Assembly (NCBI GenBank): GCA_013178165.1
Contig: JABLXG010000023.1
Span: 1-64,000, forward strand
Direction: 5' to 3'
Length of the DNA: 64,000 nt
Source: Anaerolineae bacterium
GTDB taxonomy: Bacteria; Chloroflexota; Anaerolineae; Aggregatilineales; Ch27
Shown: one piece after another, positions 60,393-64,000 of the stretch
Layout of the letters: every line of letters starts with the position of its first letter
Numbering within the stretch: position 1 is the first letter of the stretch
Translations under genes and position numbers: made by a program
The notes under the pieces: model-generated
Told to the model about the DNA's origin: nothing
What the model saw: the letters and a program-made list of their open reading frames with translations, nothing else
The model's database searches: none

Positions 60393-60422
60393 ATTATACC
60401 GGCAGACCGCCACACCCCTCAA
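60393..60422 (-). promoter_or_regulatory. Promoter giving a near-leaderless pseudokinase mRNA
   Basis: On the minus strand TTGAGG (60417-60422) and TATAAT (60393-60398) are 18 bases apart. Only 9 bases separate TATAAT from the ATG at 60383, so transcription should begin at or within a few bases of the start codon. No Shine-Dalgarno site fits in that space. Confidence 0.7.
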
Positions 60423-60568
60423 CTGGCCACGATCCCGGTACAGGGATGGGGAGCAGGCAGTCGGCGCCAGCGGAGCGGCCTCCTGGCCTCTTTGCTCCTG
60501 CCAGTGGTCGCATGCCTTCCGGTTTTGCCTGCACCCGGCATGGCGGGGTCAGGGTATAGTAGGTGGCC

Positions 60569-61828
60569 ATGCGCCGCCTGTCGCCAGCAAGGATGATCAC
60601 CCTCATGCCTCCTGCCAGCCGGACCGCCCTGCATTCCGCCGCTGCCCCGGTCCCTGCTGTGGGGGATGGGCGCTTTCAGGCTGGGCGCGTGCTGGTCACC
60701 GCCGCCGCCCATGCGGTGCACGACATGTATACGGCCTTCCTGGCGCCGCTGCTGCCGCACTTCATCGCGGTGCTGGCGCTCTCCAAGACCCAGGCCGGGA
60801 CGCTGACCGTCTTCATGCAGTTCCCCTCGCTGCTGCAGCCAGCGATTGGCCATCTGGCTGATCGCTATGCCCTGCGCGCCATCGTCATACTGGCCCCGGC
60901 GGCGGCGGGCATCCTGATGAGCCTGCTGGGGGTGATCTCCAGCTACGTGATGCTGGCCGTCCTGCTGACTCTGACCGGCCTGGTCTCTGCCGGGCTGCAC
61001 AGCGTGGGGCCGGTCATGGTCGGGCGGCACTCCGGGGCGGCGCTGGGGCGCGGCATGAGTCTGTGGATGGTTGGCGGGGAACTGGGGCGGACGGTCGGGC
61101 CGCTGCTGATCGTCAGCGCCATCGGGGAAGGTAGCATCCTGAACGCTTCCTGGTTGATGATCTTCGGCCTGCTGGCCTCAGGGTTGCTATACCTGGTCCT
61201 GCGGCGCGGGCCGGAGCCGACGGTTGCCGTCCGCCTGGAACAGCCCCTGCCGGTGCGGACGGCCCTGCGGAGCATGGGGCCGTTCCTGCTTCCCCTCTCG
61301 CTGATTCTGGCCCTGCCGATGTTGCTAAATGTAGCGCTGACTACCTACCTGCCCACCTTCCTGACGGAAGAAGGCGATAGTCTGCAGCTAGCCGGGGTAG
61401 CGCTGGCCATCCTGCAGGCGGCGGGCGTAGCCGGGGCCTTACTGGGTGGCTCGATCAGCGACCGGATCGGACGTCGGCCATCGCTGGCCGGGGCGATGCT
61501 GGTTGCGCCGCTGCTGTTGCTGATCTTCCTGACGGTGGAGGGGATGGCCCGCCTGCCGCTGCTGATCCTGATGGGCTTCTTCACACTGGCGATAACGCCG
61601 GTGATCATGGCTCTGGTGCAGGAGAGCTACCCGGAGAATCGCGCCCTGGCCAACGGCATCTATATGGCCCTCAGTTTCACCATCCGTTCCGGGGCGGTGA
61701 TTGTGCTGGGATTGCTGGCGGACGGGTTGGGGATGCCGACCGCGTTTATAATCAGCGCGGCCCTGGCCCTGCTGGGCGTGCCAGCGGTAGCCCTGTTGCC
61801 GGGGCGGAACAACGATCGTACGCGCTAG
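60569..61828 (+). CDS. MFS transporter
   Basis: A 419-residue (from ATG 60569) major facilitator with about 12 helices. 'HDMYTAFLAPLLPHFIAVLALSKTQAGTL' is the first helix region, typical of the FSR/fosmidomycin-resistance-like group; 'SDRIGRRPSLAGAML' in the middle is the second loop 2-3 signature. TATAGT lies 8 bases ahead of the ATG, so translation could be leaderless; later ATGs (60593, 60608) are alternatives, the last with AAGGATGAT upstream. Divergent from the pseudokinase. The stop overlaps the stop of the PfkB gene (CTAG shared). Substrate unknown. Confidence 0.83.
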   Translation: MRRLSPARMITLMPPASRTALHSAAAPVPAVGDGRFQAGRVLVTAAAHAVHDMYTAFLAPLLPHFIAVLALSKTQAGTLTVFMQFPSLLQPAIGHLADRYALRAIVILAPAAAGILMSLLGVISSYVMLAVLLTLTGLVSAGLHSVGPVMVGRHSGAALGRGMSLWMVGGELGRTVGPLLIVSAIGEGSILNASWLMIFGLLASGLLYLVLRRGPEPTVAVRLEQPLPVRTALRSMGPFLLPLSLILALPMLLNVALTTYLPTFLTEEGDSLQLAGVALAILQAAGVAGALLGGSISDRIGRRPSLAGAMLVAPLLLLIFLTVEGMARLPLLILMGFFTLAITPVIMALVQESYPENRALANGIYMALSFTIRSGAVIVLGLLADGLGMPTAFIISAALALLGVPAVALLPGRNNDRTR

Positions 61829-62691
61829 AGCAAAGCCCGCAGGCGCGGGGCCTCCAGCACGCGGCGCATGCTTTCCAGCGATGGTGCGCCGGGGTCGCCG
61901 CAATGTTCCACAAACGAACTGGCCACGTTAACCGCTACGATCATCGCCCGATCCCAGTTGCCGGGGTGGCGCAGCAGGGTGACGAACAACGCCGCAGCAA
62001 AGACATCGCCCGCACCGGTCGGATGGCATAGCCGGGCGATCTGCGGCGCGGCATAGTCACGGCGCACACCGCCCAGGTAGAGCGACGCGCCATTGTAATT
62101 GCGCGTCACCACCAACGCCCGCGCCAGGGCCGCATATTCCTGTTCCAGCGCCTCGGAATGGCCCAGGTCTTCGTCGCTGAGGACGGTCACGGCATGGGGC
62201 AGCATGGCCGCCGCCTGCGCCCATGGCACCGGCGATACATGTCCGGCCTCATCCCAGGTGCGCATATAACCCTGCGGCGTGATGCCCACCAGTGAAGCGG
62301 GGAAGTTCTCCGGGCGAATCGTGGCGTCCAGGCTGGGTGTGATCGGGCCGAGGTGGACGATCGGGGCGCGTCGCCAGCTCTCCGGTACATCGGCCAGGCC
62401 CAGCGTCCGCGCATGGCCTTCCACCACCTGTACACGCCCGGCTTCAGTATACGTGTTGACAAAAATGGTGGAGCTTTCCGCCGGGATCAGGTGCACATCC
62501 AGTCCATCCAGGCCGTGCAGGCCAGCCAGGACGGGATCGGCGGGGTGGGCGCTGGTCACAATGCCAACGCGCAGGCCCATCGCCCGCGCCACTACCGATG
62601 AATAGGCGACTGTGCCGCCCAGCTGTGGACCGGCTGGCGTGCGGTCGTGAGCGACATGGCCCAGCACCAGGTAGTCAACGGGGGAAGTCAT
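61825..62691 (-). CDS. PfkB-family carbohydrate/nucleoside kinase
   Basis: A 288-residue ribokinase-fold enzyme. The N-terminal 'YLVLGHVAHD' replaces the usual G-E motif, 'GGTVAYSSVVARAMGLRVGIVTSAH' binds substrate, and the C-terminal 'CHPTGAGDVFAAALFVTLL' has the catalytic Asp and GAGD anion hole. Likely phosphorylates a sugar or nucleoside. I take ATG 62691 (MTSPVDYL); an in-frame Met at 62724 is unlikely. No close Shine-Dalgarno site. Convergent with the MFS gene. Confidence 0.85.
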   Translation of the reverse strand: MTSPVDYLVLGHVAHDRTPAGPQLGGTVAYSSVVARAMGLRVGIVTSAHPADPVLAGLHGLDGLDVHLIPAESSTIFVNTYTEAGRVQVVEGHARTLGLADVPESWRRAPIVHLGPITPSLDATIRPENFPASLVGITPQGYMRTWDEAGHVSPVPWAQAAAMLPHAVTVLSDEDLGHSEALEQEYAALARALVVTRNYNGASLYLGGVRRDYAAPQIARLCHPTGAGDVFAAALFVTLLRHPGNWDRAMIVAVNVASSFVEHCGDPGAPSLESMRRVLEAPRLRALL

Positions 62692-62724
62692 GATGGCATC
62701 ATTTCTAGCGGCGGACGCGGTCAC

Positions 62725-62957
62725 AGGGCAGGCGCGGCAGGGCCATTATGCCGGGATAGAAGGCCGGTGGCAAGGGGCAGAAGGCAAGAGCATGGAGACC
62801 GGGAGGCCTGTTCTACTGCCCACTCCCTGCTTGCATCCTTGCGCCTGGCCCGGTCTGACCATTGACCGGCTTTACCTGCTAACCGTCAGCCATGACGGTA
62901 TCAATAAACGGAAAAGAGATTCAAGATCAAATAACCCTGTCAAATCAAAAGATAATG
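62725..62957. other. Gap with a direct repeat at the IS border
   Basis: 233 bases. GATAATGTTACCG occurs at about 62951-62963 and again at about 62986-62998, each next to the stop of the transposase gene; they are probably part of the element's end. The stretch 62790-62840 contains GACCGGGAG, also seen in other gaps. No gene recognised. Confidence 0.45.
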
Positions 62958-64000
62958 TTACCGAGCGGAGACGGTTCGTTCATTTGATAATGTTACCGGG
63001 CTGTCCTCTCCTTTCTGGGAGTGTTGGGGAGCGAAAAGGGTCAAGTAGACGTTCTGGGTATCGCCGGGAGCCGCCAGCGGCAAGGCAAAGAGTTGGTCGA
63101 GTAGGTCATAGATGCGCTGGCGTAGACGACGGGGATTAGTCGCCTGGCGAAGCGCTTGGAGTTGGTTCTGCTGGGTAGGCGTAAGGGCACCCGCGGCGCA
63201 CACGCGGTCGAAGGGGGTCTGGGCACGGTCAAAGCGACGGGTGAGCTGAGCGGGCTGGTCGGTGCTGGCGGACAGATAGGTTTTCTCGGTTAGGCGGAGC
63301 ACGGGCTGGAAGAAGTTGTAATAGAGCCACATGGCGTCATAGATGTGGTTGAGCAGGTTGGTCTGGGCGACGGTGTCGAGACGGTCGTAGCCCAGATAAG
63401 CACGCACAAGCGTATCGTTTTTCTGTTCGACGAAGCGATTGTCGTTTTTCTGCCAGGCCCGGCTGCGCGATAGGTGCACGCCGACCACCGTCGTTTGCCA
63501 GAAGCGCAGCAGGTGCTGGTTGAAGAATTCGCTGCCGTTATCGGGATGTATTTGGCGAACCGGGAAAGGCAGGCGGGCCAGGATGCGGCGGAAGGCGTCT
63601 TGCATCACCAGAAAGCTGCGGCCCAACACCGCCACCCGCTCGCTCCAGCCCGTGGCCACATCCACCATCTGCAGGGTATGCACATAGTGCCCGGAAGCAG
63701 ACACCCCACAGTGATGCACCAGGTCCACTTCAAAGTGACCGGGCTGTGTTTCCTGCCAGGCAATCCGCCCGGCAGGAATAGTGCGCCTCAGTGTGTTTGC
63801 TCGTTCTGGTCCACCCCGCGGCAGGCGCGGGCGGTCACGGCGTTGGTCGGCCAGCAAGCGCCGCACACTCGACACACTGATCCGTCCCAACTGCTCCCGC
63901 ACGGGCGCCGTCAACCTCAGCTCACCGTGTCGCTCTAGCTGCTCAGCCACCCACCCCAGGTTCGGTTGCAGTCGCTCCGCACACACCCAGTCCAGACTTT
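62958..64000 (-). CDS. DDE transposase (integrase core), cut by window edge
   Basis: At least 347 residues; the frame is open through the end of the window ('VLDWVCAERLQPNLGWVAEQLERHGELRLTA'), so the N-terminus is outside. The catalytic core shows Asp in 'HFEVDLVHHCG', Asp in 'QIHPDNGSEFFNQHLL' and Glu in 'NDNRFVEQKNDTLVRAYLG'. The C-terminal half after the core is long. It belongs to the IS481-like/rve superfamily, family assignment uncertain. It is distinct from the transposase fragment at the left edge. Confidence 0.82.
   Translation of the reverse strand, partial: SLDWVCAERLQPNLGWVAEQLERHGELRLTAPVREQLGRISVSSVRRLLADQRRDRPRLPRGGPERANTLRRTIPAGRIAWQETQPGHFEVDLVHHCGVSASGHYVHTLQMVDVATGWSERVAVLGRSFLVMQDAFRRILARLPFPVRQIHPDNGSEFFNQHLLRFWQTTVVGVHLSRSRAWQKNDNRFVEQKNDTLVRAYLGYDRLDTVAQTNLLNHIYDAMWLYYNFFQPVLRLTEKTYLSASTDQPAQLTRRFDRAQTPFDRVCAAGALTPTQQNQLQALRQATNPRRLRQRIYDLLDQLFALPLAAPGDTQNVYLTLFAPQHSQKGEDSPVTLSNERTVSAR

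Noticed and set aside
1-64000. CRISPR array, prophage or integrative element
   Set aside because: I found no regularly spaced direct repeats with unique spacers, no cas genes, and no integrase, capsid, terminase or conjugation genes. Only insertion-sequence transposases are present.

Overview
This 64 kb, GC-rich window looks like chromosomal DNA from a member of the Chloroflexota, probably Anaerolineae. That is an inference from gene style: Ser/Thr kinases joined by Pro/Thr-rich linkers to extracellular sensor domains, lipoproteins with PTPTPT linkers, PPC-type and PD40 repeat proteins, BMP-type and maltose-type ABC systems, and DUF541, DUF503 and Mth938-like proteins. I see no rRNA, tRNA, CRISPR array, phage or conjugation genes. 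Each end of the window cuts a transposase gene.

Layout. 1-3.7 kb: an IS remnant, then two glycosyltransferases, a coiled-coil J-domain protein and a DUF2304 membrane protein. 3.7-9.1 kb: an acetyltransferase and a BMP-family uptake system (a double-length binding protein plus two permeases, no ATPase gene). 9.3-15.5 kb: a rhodanese lipoprotein, a sugar-nucleotide epimerase-like protein, a spermidine-synthase-like membrane protein, an arylamine N-acetyltransferase and a GNAT. 15.5-19 kb: a lone NuoE, then a phased cluster of DnaA boxes, a secreted beta-propeller glycosidase-like protein and a SIMPL protein. 19.5-22 kb: hisA, hisH and DUF503. 22-28.3 kb: a methyltransferase, MFS, CorA, a cytochrome c lipoprotein, an SH3 repeat protein and a Lon-N domain protein. 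28.4-35 kb: a MarR regulator with its own promoter/operator, then a maltose/maltodextrin operon (MalE with a fused X25-type domain, MalF, MalG, GH13). 35-36.4 kb: two paralogous membrane proteins. 36.6-44.3 kb: a non-canonical chemosensory operon (CheW, MCP, CheA-REC, CheB, CheY, RsbT-like, CheW, degenerate receiver-roadblock) without CheR. 44.6-49.8 kb: secreted repeat lipoproteins. 49.8-50.6 kb: a gene-free, strongly structured region ending in a terminator. 50.6-52.8 kb: recX and rny. 52.9-55.1 kb: a zinc-ribbon protein and a YkgJ-type protein whose 3' end was hit by an ISAs1-like element. 55.1-60.4 kb: a Ser/Thr kinase and an upstream pseudokinase of matching architecture. 60.5-62.7 kb: an MFS transporter and a PfkB-family kinase. 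62.9 kb to the end: a DDE transposase.

The observations I rate highest are the chemosensory operon with its phosphoacceptor-less receiver-roadblock protein and RsbT-like ATPase, the pseudokinase/kinase pair with a near-leaderless promoter, the 22-bp-phased DnaA-box array, the structured RNA candidate before recX, and the MalE-X25 and double BMP proteins. The sequence also resolves the ISAs1 insertion exactly: 17-bp terminal repeats, a 9-bp target duplication, two frameshifts in the transposase and a rewritten host C-terminus.
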